A stretch of DNA of 64,000 nucleotides, from assembly GCA_963793245.1 (NCBI GenBank), contig CAWBZG010000002.1, positions 124,001 to 188,000 of the forward strand. Reading direction: 5' to 3'. Shown piece by piece: positions 53,881 to 62,302 of the stretch. The notes below the pieces were generated by a model. It was not told the DNA's origin and searched no databases. It saw only the letters and a list, made by a program, of their open reading frames with translations. Position numbers and translations under genes: made by a program. This DNA comes from CAXBBB01 sp963793245 (GTDB lineage: Bacteria > Bacteroidota > Rhodothermia > Rhodothermales > BA12). Positions within the stretch are counted from its first letter, which is position 1. Every line of letters begins with the position of its first letter.

Positions 53881-56800
53881 TTGCGCGTTCTTGTCCCTCT
53901 ACTGCTCCTACTTACATGCGCCGCCGACGCTGCGTATGCACAGGCGCGTGGCCACCTGCGGTTTCGCACCTTAGGCGTTGACGAGGGCTTGCCGCAGACG
54001 TTCGTGCCCGACATCGCGCAGGACTCGATGGGCTATATCTGGGTCGCTACGGCGGGAGGCATCGCGCGGTATGATGGGTACACCTTCCGGTCGTTTCAGC
54101 CCGAGTCCGGTGTCGAGGGCGCGCTACCGGCGCACGCAGTCAATGCGCTGCACGTCTCGCCGGACGGTACCCTCTGGGCTGGACTGGATGAGGCGGGCCT
54201 GGTACGCTTTGAGGCCAAAACCGAAACCTGGACCTCGTTTCCGCACGGGCGGACCGACTCGACGGGGCTAATCTCGCCCCGCATTAACGCGATCACGAGT
54301 CTGGACGATGCGCTGTGGATCGCGACTTCGAGTGAACTGAGTCGGTTCGATCGGACGACGGGCACGTTCCGTCACTACCGCCCACGCTCGGGAAGGGGCG
54401 TCGGAGCAGTTCTGGCCGACAGTGGCGGCGTCTGGGCGCTGACGCCGAACGGCCTTCACCACTACGATCCAACCACCGATGCGCTCGAGCAAATAGCAAC
54501 GCTGAGCAGCGAGGCGGACACTGGCGAGCAGAACGCCTTCGAGATGGTGCGCGGTCCCAGCGGCGAACTCTGGCTGGGTACGTCGATTGGGCTGCTTCGC
54601 TACGATCCGGCGACTCAGGTGCTGGAGCGTCCGACTGGGCATCCGGCGCTCGGGCGAGCGGTCTACGACTTTTTCCTCGAACCCCGAACCGGCTGGCTCT
54701 GGCTCGCGGGCAACGACGGATTGCACCTCTACGATATCGGCGCCGAGCGTGTCATCGATAGTCGCAGCAATGCCCCTGGAAACCCGCTCAATCTGCCGCC
54801 CTCGCCGATCCGCAGCGTACTCTCCGACCGAACGGGGCACTTCTGGGTCGGCACGCCGTCTGGGGCTGCGTACGCCGATTTTCTCACGACACGTTTCACC
54901 ACGTACCACCCGTTGCCCTCTGGCTTCGACGAGCGGACTCCGACCAGCGTCCGCGCGATTCTTCCGCTCGGCGACTCGGCTGCCATCGTGTCGGTCCACG
55001 ACGAAATCGGTCTGGTTCGGCTGGACTTGCGGTCCGGTGAGGTCGTCAGACTCCCCGAGATGTCTCCCGAACTCAAGCGGGATGCTGCCACTTCGAATAC
55101 AGCGTACGGGGTGTCGGCGGCAGCCGATGGAGGGTTCTGGGCTGTTTTTCCGCGCGGCGTAGAGCGCCGATCTGCTAGCGGAAGTACGCTGGCTGTGTAT
55201 TCGTTTCCCGACGAGCGGATGGGCGTCTGGGCACCTGCGTTCGTTCACGAGGACCAGAAGGGGCGCGCGTGGGTCGGATCTGGAGACTTTCGGCAACTCG
55301 ATCAGCGTACGGGCGAGTTCGAGGCTCCCTTCGATACGCCGATGACGGCACCGACCGCGCTCCACGAAGACGACGAGGGGCGGCTCTGGATCGCGAACGG
55401 CGACGGATTGACGCGTTTCGACCCGGATACCGGCGAGCGTGCCGACTTCGCTCACGACCCGAACGATCCCGCCTCGCTGGGAGCCGGATCGTCTATAGCA
55501 CTGGCGGCTCAGGGCGATAGCGTGTTGTGGCTTGGACAGTCGGCAGGCGTGACGCGCTTCGACGTGCGCACGGAGAAGAGCCGTCGGTTCACCACCACGG
55601 TGGGCGGTCTGCCGGACAACTTCGCCAACGGCGTCGTAGTCGACAGCGAGGGGAGCGTGTGGGTGAGCACCAACGGTGGGCTGGCACGTCTGGCTCAGGG
55701 CGACGATCTGTTCGTCTCGTTCCCGGTCGAGCGCGGATTGCAAGCGCGCGAGTACAACAGAGGCGCCTATGCACGGTCGCCCGGAGGCATCGTGTTCTTT
55801 GGTGGAATCTCCGGACTCAACGCGTTCAATCCGGCAACGCTACGCGAGAATCCGTATCCGCCCACCCTCCATCTCCTGCGTGCCGAGGAGGACGAGGCGG
55901 GCGCGCTGTTCGCTTCTCCGCACCCTACCGATGGCCCACCAACTATCCGTTTTCCAGCCAAGGACCACTCGGACGTAACGCTGCGCTTCGTCGGCATCCA
56001 CTTCTCCGAACCCAGTCGCAACCGATACCAGATCCGGCTCGACGGTCTGGATGACGCATGGGGGCCGGTGACGACCGACCGGACAGCGCGCTACACCAAC
56101 CTACCGCCGGGTGAATACGCGTTGTATGTCCGCGCCGCGAGTGCATTTGGCGTGTGGAGCGACGACGTTCTGCTGGCGTCGCTCGTGCTTCCCTCGCCGT
56201 GGTGGATGACGACTTGGTTTCGGCTGCTGGTGTTGCTTGCCGGTGTCGGCGCGCTGCTGGCGTTGTACCGCTATCGCGTGGGCGAGATGAAGTACCACCG
56301 CCGCGAACTGAGGCGCGAGGTGTCGATGCGTACGGCGGAACTGGTCAAGGAGAAGCGGCTGACCGAGCAGCAGGCCCGCGAACTGGAGCGCCTCAACGAG
56401 CAGCAACGCGCGCTTTTCGCCAACGTCAGCCACGAGACGCGCACGCCGCTCACGCTCATCATCGGCCCGGTCGGGGAATTGCTCACCCACCCGGAGTATG
56501 GCAAAGACCCGGACCTGCGCAGCCGGCTGAGCAACGTCCAGCGCAACGCACACCGATTGCAGAGTCTGGTCGACCGCATCCTCGACCTGTCGCGATTGGA
56601 GGCCGGCCACGTCGCTTTCAATCCGCGCCCGCTCGACCTAGGAAAGTTGACGGCTCATCTCGTCGATGCCTTCTCGGGAATGGCAGGACGTCGGCAGATT
56701 ACGCTCGTGTGTCACGTACCTGACGAGTCGGTGCCCGGTCTGGTCGACCCGAGTCTCGTCGAGCATATCGTGTTCAACTTGGTCGTCAACGCGCTCACGT

Positions 56801-58053
56801 ATACGCCGTCCGAAGGCCGCATCGACGTGGCGCTGAGCGTCGACGAGACCGACAGCGGTAGAGTCGCGCTGATGACGGTTTCCGACACGGGCATCGGTAT
56901 TCCCGAGGAGGCGATGGACCACATTTTCGATCGGTTCACTCTGGCGCACCAGGGGCAGAAGAGCAGCGTCGGTATCGGGCTGGCTCTCGTCAAGGAATCG
57001 GTCAACCTGCATGGCGGTGATGCGTCGGTAGAGAGCGTCGTCGGCGAGGGGACGACGTTTTCGATTCGTCTGCCGCTGGGCATCGTCGACGGCGACGCGC
57101 TACTGACGCCCGAACTCGCCCTGCGCTATGCAGACGGATTGGCGCGGTACGAGCGCGCCTGGGGCCAGCCGTACAACGCGCAGAAAGACGCAGAACATCC
57201 AGAAGACGCCGCCTATGGCAAGGATCGGACGACCATTCTCATCGTGGAGGATGACGACGACGTGCGCCGCTACGTCTGCGATGTGCTCACGCCAGCCTAT
57301 CACGTAGTCGAGGCTGCCGACGGCGCCGACGGATTGGCTCAGGCGCGCGTCCACCTGCCCGACCTGATCGTGAGCGATGTCGCCATGCCGGTCATGGACG
57401 GCCTGACGCTGTGCCGAACGGTCAAATCCGATCCCGACTTGGGCTTTCTGCCCGTCCTACTGCTCACCGCGATGGCCGACGTGACCGACCGCGTCGCAGG
57501 CTTCGATGCCCAAGCCGACGGGTATCTCGCCAAGCCGTTCGACGCGCGCGAACTGCTCGCCACGGTTCGCTCGCTTCTGGCCAGTCGCGCCGCCTTGCGC
57601 GAACGCCTGCCCAAAGCCGACACGCCCTCACCGACCCGTTCGTCCACGCCCGACCGCCCGCCCGAACCGCCCACTGTCGTCGACGCGTTTCCCGATGCCG
57701 TTTCCGCTTCGGATGAACTGCGCGAGCAGATCGAAACCGCCGTCCACGCCTCCTTCGCCGACGCGGGCTTCTCGGCCCGCGAGTTAGCCGATTCCGTTGG
57801 GCTGAGTCCGGCTCACTTACGCCGGCGGATGGGCGAGTTGGGTATGGCTTCGCCGGTTCAGACGATCCGGGCGTACCGGCTGGGGCAGGGCGCGCTGCTG
57901 CTCAAGAAGCAGGTCGGAACGGTGGCCGAAATCGCCTACGCCGTCGGGTTCAACAGCGTCTCGTACTTCACCCGATCGTTCCGCGATGCGTACGGAGACA
58001 CGCCATCGGCCTACGCAGAAGCGGCGCCGCGCGACGAGAAGGCGAAGAAGTAG
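53881..58053 (+). CDS. Hybrid two-component system protein (propeller, kinase, receiver, AraC)
   Basis: The protein has about 1390 residues and combines all parts of a signal pathway. After a signal peptide (LRVLVPLLLLLTCAADAAYA) come about 14 Reg_prop propeller blades, a Y_Y_Y domain (NRYQIRLDGLDDAWG), one membrane helix, HisKA with His851 (NVSHETRTPLTLIIGPVGE), HATPase, a receiver with Asp1166 (IVSDVAMPVMDG) and a C-terminal AraC helix-turn-helix. Such proteins usually sense glycan fragments and activate neighbouring uptake genes. TTG at 53881 is chosen because it opens the signal peptide; TTG at 53857 is possible. Confidence 0.93.
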   Translation: MRVLVPLLLLLTCAADAAYAQARGHLRFRTLGVDEGLPQTFVPDIAQDSMGYIWVATAGGIARYDGYTFRSFQPESGVEGALPAHAVNALHVSPDGTLWAGLDEAGLVRFEAKTETWTSFPHGRTDSTGLISPRINAITSLDDALWIATSSELSRFDRTTGTFRHYRPRSGRGVGAVLADSGGVWALTPNGLHHYDPTTDALEQIATLSSEADTGEQNAFEMVRGPSGELWLGTSIGLLRYDPATQVLERPTGHPALGRAVYDFFLEPRTGWLWLAGNDGLHLYDIGAERVIDSRSNAPGNPLNLPPSPIRSVLSDRTGHFWVGTPSGAAYADFLTTRFTTYHPLPSGFDERTPTSVRAILPLGDSAAIVSVHDEIGLVRLDLRSGEVVRLPEMSPELKRDAATSNTAYGVSAAADGGFWAVFPRGVERRSASGSTLAVYSFPDERMGVWAPAFVHEDQKGRAWVGSGDFRQLDQRTGEFEAPFDTPMTAPTALHEDDEGRLWIANGDGLTRFDPDTGERADFAHDPNDPASLGAGSSIALAAQGDSVLWLGQSAGVTRFDVRTEKSRRFTTTVGGLPDNFANGVVVDSEGSVWVSTNGGLARLAQGDDLFVSFPVERGLQAREYNRGAYARSPGGIVFFGGISGLNAFNPATLRENPYPPTLHLLRAEEDEAGALFASPHPTDGPPTIRFPAKDHSDVTLRFVGIHFSEPSRNRYQIRLDGLDDAWGPVTTDRTARYTNLPPGEYALYVRAASAFGVWSDDVLLASLVLPSPWWMTTWFRLLVLLAGVGALLALYRYRVGEMKYHRRELRREVSMRTAELVKEKRLTEQQARELERLNEQQRALFANVSHETRTPLTLIIGPVGELLTHPEYGKDPDLRSRLSNVQRNAHRLQSLVDRILDLSRLEAGHVAFNPRPLDLGKLTAHLVDAFSGMAGRRQITLVCHVPDESVPGLVDPSLVEHIVFNLVVNALTYTPSEGRIDVALSVDETDSGRVALMTVSDTGIGIPEEAMDHIFDRFTLAHQGQKSSVGIGLALVKESVNLHGGDASVESVVGEGTTFSIRLPLGIVDGDALLTPELALRYADGLARYERAWGQPYNAQKDAEHPEDAAYGKDRTTILIVEDDDDVRRYVCDVLTPAYHVVEAADGADGLAQARVHLPDLIVSDVAMPVMDGLTLCRTVKSDPDLGFLPVLLLTAMADVTDRVAGFDAQADGYLAKPFDARELLATVRSLLASRAALRERLPKADTPSPTRSSTPDRPPEPPTVVDAFPDAVSASDELREQIETAVHASFADAGFSARELADSVGLSPAHLRRRMGELGMASPVQTIRAYRLGQGALLLKKQVGTVAEIAYAVGFNSVSYFTRSFRDAYGDTPSAYAEAAPRDEKAKK

Positions 58054-58356
58054 CGGTTCGAGTCGTCGCCTTCGATGGGACCAACGAGAGGGCGGTCGAT
58101 GCAGGTGATCGCTCTTCGACCTGGGGGGCGTGAATCGAACGAGAAGACTGCGAGCCGTCCTCTCTGTCGCGATTGTGCATGCGCGAATTGTGTCTAGTCA
58201 AAACCGCCTTTCCAGGGGCAGAGAGGCGATGACTTGCACGATTCGTGCAGCAGACGAGACGGGTGGAGCATGCCGGCCGGGGTCTCTGATTCGAGCGATT
58301 TGTGTTCCAACTCTGCTCGCGATCAGAGCGAAGTTGGGACCATCAACGACCCCATC
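58054..58356. other. Intergenic region behind the hybrid regulator
   Basis: No gene is supported. A short palindrome TGCACGA-T-TCGTGCA lies near 58237 and could be an operator for the gene at 58357. No clear terminator was seen directly after the regulator. Confidence 0.35.
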
Positions 58357-58887
58357 ATGCGCTCCCCCTCTTCCCTCCGTTCCCTGGTCGATCCTATCGC
58401 CCCGTCTCTTGGCGACACGCTCCACTTCGCCGTTTCGAGCAGGACACGCCGCGCCGTCGATCTGCTCGAAGCATCGCTCGCGGACCAAACGAAGACGTCG
58501 CTTCGCGCTCGCATTCTTGTGGTCTGCGATGACCCCACGTTGCGTCGCTATCTGGGAATGTGCCTTAAATCACACGCCGCTTTGACTGTAGTCGACCGGC
58601 TGTCCGGGGTGCCGAATGGCGTCCGGCCTTGCGTCATCGTTGCTGATCTGTACACGATCCGGCATGAGGCGGGGGTTGCCGAGGAGTTGTTGGGGGCGGG
58701 TGGCATGCTGAGCGATGCGCCACTGCTGTTGCTGTCTCAGGACTCGCGTCGGAGCGCTGCGGATTTGCTGGGCGAGGACACGACCATTCGTCCGCGCGTT
58801 ACGCTCGAGTTGCCCGTCAAGCCGAAGAAGCTAGTGGGTGTCGTATCGGTACTGGCGGGCGGATTGGTCGGCGTTGAGGCGGCGTAG
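58357..58887 (+). CDS. Stand-alone receiver-like protein
   Basis: The 176-residue protein has a divergent receiver domain: RARILVVCDDPTLRRYLGMCLK (acidic pair), CVIVADLY (candidate phospho-acceptor Asp), LLLLSQDS and ELPVKPKKLV (candidate Lys). The usual MP-DG residues after the phosphorylated Asp are missing. It has no output domain, so it might pass phosphoryl groups or bind a partner. The start at 58357 is preferred because the upstream reading is not conserved in pattern. The relation to the hybrid regulator upstream is inferred. Confidence 0.65.
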   Translation: MRSPSSLRSLVDPIAPSLGDTLHFAVSSRTRRAVDLLEASLADQTKTSLRARILVVCDDPTLRRYLGMCLKSHAALTVVDRLSGVPNGVRPCVIVADLYTIRHEAGVAEELLGAGGMLSDAPLLLLSQDSRRSAADLLGEDTTIRPRVTLELPVKPKKLVGVVSVLAGGLVGVEAA

Positions 58888-58992
58888 GGGGAATGTCCGA
58901 GTAGTCGGTTTTTGCACAATTCGCCCTGTTCGTCATCAGGGGAGACAGTAGATTGCGCACGCCACACCTCTACTCCGTCCCCAGACCTCTTC

Positions 58993-61935
58993 ATGTCCCG
59001 ATTGCTCAGCGCCGCGTGCGCTCTCGCCCTCGTCATCGCCGGTTGCACGTCGGTTGCTCCGCCGACGCCGCCCGCACCGCCACCGCCCGCCGCTACCGGA
59101 GATGTCCCCTTGGGCGACGCGGGCGCGCCTGCTGCTCCCACCGAGGAAGAGCGCATGGACATGCCCGGCGATGCGCGTCTGGCCTTGGACGCTGGCATCC
59201 GCACCGGCGTGCTCAAGAACGGCCTGACGTATTACGTCGACCGCAATACCGAACCGCAAGGCCGCGCCGAAATGCGCCTGGTCGTCGACGCGGGATCGGC
59301 GCTCGAAGAGGAAGATCAGCGTGGGTTCGCGCACTTCCTGGAGCACATGCTCTTCAACGGCACCGAACGGTTCGAGAAGAACGAAATCATCAGCTTTCTG
59401 GAAAACGCCGGTATGCGTTTTGGCGTCGGCCTGAACGCGTACACGTCGTTCGACGAGACCGTCTATACGCTCGCCATCCCGACCGATAGCGCCGACCTCT
59501 ACAACACGGCGTTCGACGTGCTCGAAGACTGGGCGTCGGCAGCGACGATCAGCAGCGAGGAAGTCGACCGTGAGCGCGGCGTCATCATGGAAGAGTGGCG
59601 CGCCCGTCAGCAGTCGGCTCAGGGGCGCATCCTCGAACAACTGATTCCGGCCTACGCCTACGGCAGCCGCTACGCCGAGCGGCTACCCATCGGCGACACC
59701 GCCGTCGTCATGCGCGGCTCGGCTCAGCGGATGCGCGACTTCTACGAGACCTATTACCGCCCGGACCGCATGGCCGTCGTCGTCGTCGGCGATGTAGACG
59801 TGGACGCGACCGAAGCGATGATCCGCGAGCACTTCGCCGGACTCCAAAATCCGTCGACATCCGGCATGAGCGGTGACTTCGAGGTGCCGACGCATAGCGA
59901 GACCATCGTCCGCTCAATCACCGATCCCGAGTATCCGGTTGCGTCGGTCGAGGTCAATTTCAAGATTCCAGCCCAGTCGGTCGAGACCGAAGGCGATTTC
60001 GAGCGCCGTCTGGCGGAGCGGCTCTTCAACGGCATGATGAACGCCCGTTTGTCCGAAGTCGCCCGCGAGGAGGACGCGCCGTTTCTGGGAGCCGGTGTCT
60101 ACCGTCAGGGCTTCATGCGCCCCCTCGAACTGCTCGGCATTTCGGCGCAGGTCAGCGGCGCAGAAGCCATCGGCGACGGGCTAACCGGCCTGATGCGCGA
60201 GATCGAACGCGTCCGCCGCTACGGATTTACCGATGGCGAACTCGACCGGGCACGCGCCGACGTGATGCGCGCCTACGAACGCGCCTACAACGAGCGCGAG
60301 ACGACCAACAGCGGTTCGCGTGCCGCCGAACTCGTCGACCTCTACCTCCAGGGCAACGCCGTTCCCGGTGCCGAAGCCGAGTACGCCCTCGCCGGTCGCC
60401 TGCTGCCCGCGATGACGGCATCGGACGTGAACGCCTTGGTCGACGATCTGCTGCGGACCGACAACCGACTCGTCATCGCCACGATGACCGATCGTCCCGA
60501 CACGGAAGAACCGTCGGATGCCGACTTGCGGGCGATGTTCGAGCGCGCCGAGGCTGTCGTCGCCAGCGAACAAATCCAGCCGTACGACGACGGCGTCCAG
60601 GACGGCGGCTTGGTGCCGGATGGCCTGACGCCTGCGTCCATCGAGCGTGTGGTAGAACTGTCCGAAGCCGACGCGACCGAGATCGTGCTGGTCAACGGCG
60701 TCCGCGTCCGCCTGAAGCAGACCGATTACAAGTCCGATGAAGTCGTGTTTACGGCTACGTCGCCGGGTGGACTCTCGCGCGTGAGCGACGACGCGTACTT
60801 CGCTGGAAGTATCGCCGCACAGATCGCCGCGCAGAGCGGCGTTGCGGGCATGAACCAGACCGACCTCGACAAGATGCTGTCGGGCAAAACCGTCAGCATT
60901 GCGCCGTACGTCAGCGGCACGAGCGAAGGCTTCAACGGCGCCTTCGAGCCGTCACAGGCCGAGATCGCGATGCAACTGATCCACGCCTACTTCGCCACGC
61001 CGAACTTCGACGAGGCAGCGCTGGGCCGGTATCAGGCGCAGCAGACGGCGCTACTCGCCAACCTCGACAACGTCCCCCAAGTCGCCCTCATCCGCGCGCT
61101 GAGCCAGACGCTCGGAGGCGATGGCCCGCGCTCACGCCCGTTCCCGACGGTCGACCAGGTGCAGGCGCTCACGACCGACGAGTTGCAGGCGCTCTACCTG
61201 GACCGCTTCGCCGACGCGAGCGACTTCCTGTTCACGTTCGTCGGCTCATTCGACCGCGACGAAATGACCAACCTCGCGCGCCTCTACCTCGGAACGCTCC
61301 CGACGCAGTCGCGCGACGACGCCACGCTCGACGTAGAGCCGACGCCGCCGGACGCCGTCACCCTACGCGACGTGTACAAAGGCGCCGCGCCGCAGAGCAC
61401 TGTTCTGACCGTCTTTTATGGCCCGATGGATTACGCGGCCGATCAGCGTCTGGCGCACCAGGCGATGGTCGAAGTGCTGGGCATCCAAATCCGCGAGGAC
61501 CTGCGCGAAGAGCGGGGCGGCGTCTACTCGCCCGCCGTCCAGGGTCAGCGCGACGACGAGCCGAAGCCCGAACAGCAAGTGATCGTCCAGTTCACGTGTG
61601 ACCCAGACCGCGCCGTCGAACTCGCCGATGCCGTCATCGAACAGGTCCAGCGCCTGCGCGATCAGGGACCGTCGCAGGAGAACATGGCCAAAGTCAAAGA
61701 GCAACTGCGCCGGTCGCAGGAGACGAGCCTGCGTACCAACGGATTCTGGGTCAACACGCTCGACTTCTACGGTATGCGTCCGGGCGAGAATCTGTCGAAC
61801 GTGACGGGCTACGATGCACGCGTCGCCGCGCTGACGGCTGCGGATATCCAGCAAGCCGCGCAAACGTATCTCGACATGGAGCGCTACGCCCGCTTCATTC
61901 TCTATCCCGAAGATCGCGCTCCCGACGGTCAATAG
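58993..61935 (+). CDS. M16-family zinc metalloprotease lipoprotein
   Basis: The 980-residue protein has a lipoprotein signal (LSAACALALVIAGCTS, Cys near 18), a Pro/Ala-rich linker, then two M16 halves. The first carries the inverted zinc motif HFLEH (in GFAHFLEHMLFNG) and the distal Glu in DRERGVIMEEWRARQQ. The second half lacks the motif and is structural, as usual. It degrades peptides in the periplasm or at the surface. It starts about 105 bp after the receiver-like gene and is followed by a terminator. Confidence 0.95.
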   Translation: MSRLLSAACALALVIAGCTSVAPPTPPAPPPPAATGDVPLGDAGAPAAPTEEERMDMPGDARLALDAGIRTGVLKNGLTYYVDRNTEPQGRAEMRLVVDAGSALEEEDQRGFAHFLEHMLFNGTERFEKNEIISFLENAGMRFGVGLNAYTSFDETVYTLAIPTDSADLYNTAFDVLEDWASAATISSEEVDRERGVIMEEWRARQQSAQGRILEQLIPAYAYGSRYAERLPIGDTAVVMRGSAQRMRDFYETYYRPDRMAVVVVGDVDVDATEAMIREHFAGLQNPSTSGMSGDFEVPTHSETIVRSITDPEYPVASVEVNFKIPAQSVETEGDFERRLAERLFNGMMNARLSEVAREEDAPFLGAGVYRQGFMRPLELLGISAQVSGAEAIGDGLTGLMREIERVRRYGFTDGELDRARADVMRAYERAYNERETTNSGSRAAELVDLYLQGNAVPGAEAEYALAGRLLPAMTASDVNALVDDLLRTDNRLVIATMTDRPDTEEPSDADLRAMFERAEAVVASEQIQPYDDGVQDGGLVPDGLTPASIERVVELSEADATEIVLVNGVRVRLKQTDYKSDEVVFTATSPGGLSRVSDDAYFAGSIAAQIAAQSGVAGMNQTDLDKMLSGKTVSIAPYVSGTSEGFNGAFEPSQAEIAMQLIHAYFATPNFDEAALGRYQAQQTALLANLDNVPQVALIRALSQTLGGDGPRSRPFPTVDQVQALTTDELQALYLDRFADASDFLFTFVGSFDRDEMTNLARLYLGTLPTQSRDDATLDVEPTPPDAVTLRDVYKGAAPQSTVLTVFYGPMDYAADQRLAHQAMVEVLGIQIREDLREERGGVYSPAVQGQRDDEPKPEQQVIVQFTCDPDRAVELADAVIEQVQRLRDQGPSQENMAKVKEQLRRSQETSLRTNGFWVNTLDFYGMRPGENLSNVTGYDARVAALTAADIQQAAQTYLDMERYARFILYPEDRAPDGQ

Positions 61936-61956
61936 GTCGAATCTCCGTATGTTCGT

Positions 61957-61997
61957 GGCGGCTCCATCTCGGTTGAGGTGGAGCCGCCGCTCGTTTT
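61957..61997 (+). terminator. Terminator after the M16 protease
   Basis: GGCGGCTCCA (61957-61966) and TGGAGCCGCC (61979-61988) form a perfect 10-bp stem, followed by GCTCGTTTT. It starts 22 bp after the stop codon. Confidence 0.85.
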
Positions 61998-62302
61998 GTC
62001 CCGCTCTGTTTCGGGAGATATAGCCCTCGTCCTCTAGCATCCAGCCCCACCTATCGCTCACCCTCCGTGAGTAGGCGCTTGGGGTTTAGTGCGTAGCAGG
62101 GAGCCGAGCACAAAACGCAAAACGAGATGGTAACGCGCGGTAACTGGATCGTCGTAAAGGCAGTGGGTGCAATTGGTTACGAAGAAGGCGGTGTGAGCAA
62201 AAGGTGAGCATCGACGCTGCCGCGTTCGTCACAGATGCGAAGCTGGACAGGTGGTAATGTGAGAGCGTTTCCCTAGAACTCTCAAATTCTCACCCTACTC
62301 GC
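61998..62302. other. Intergenic region before the surface protein gene
   Basis: No gene, RNA or repeat is supported. The repeated GGTAAC near 62130-62142 and other short repeats are too weak to call. A promoter for the surface-protein gene is expected here. Confidence 0.35.
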
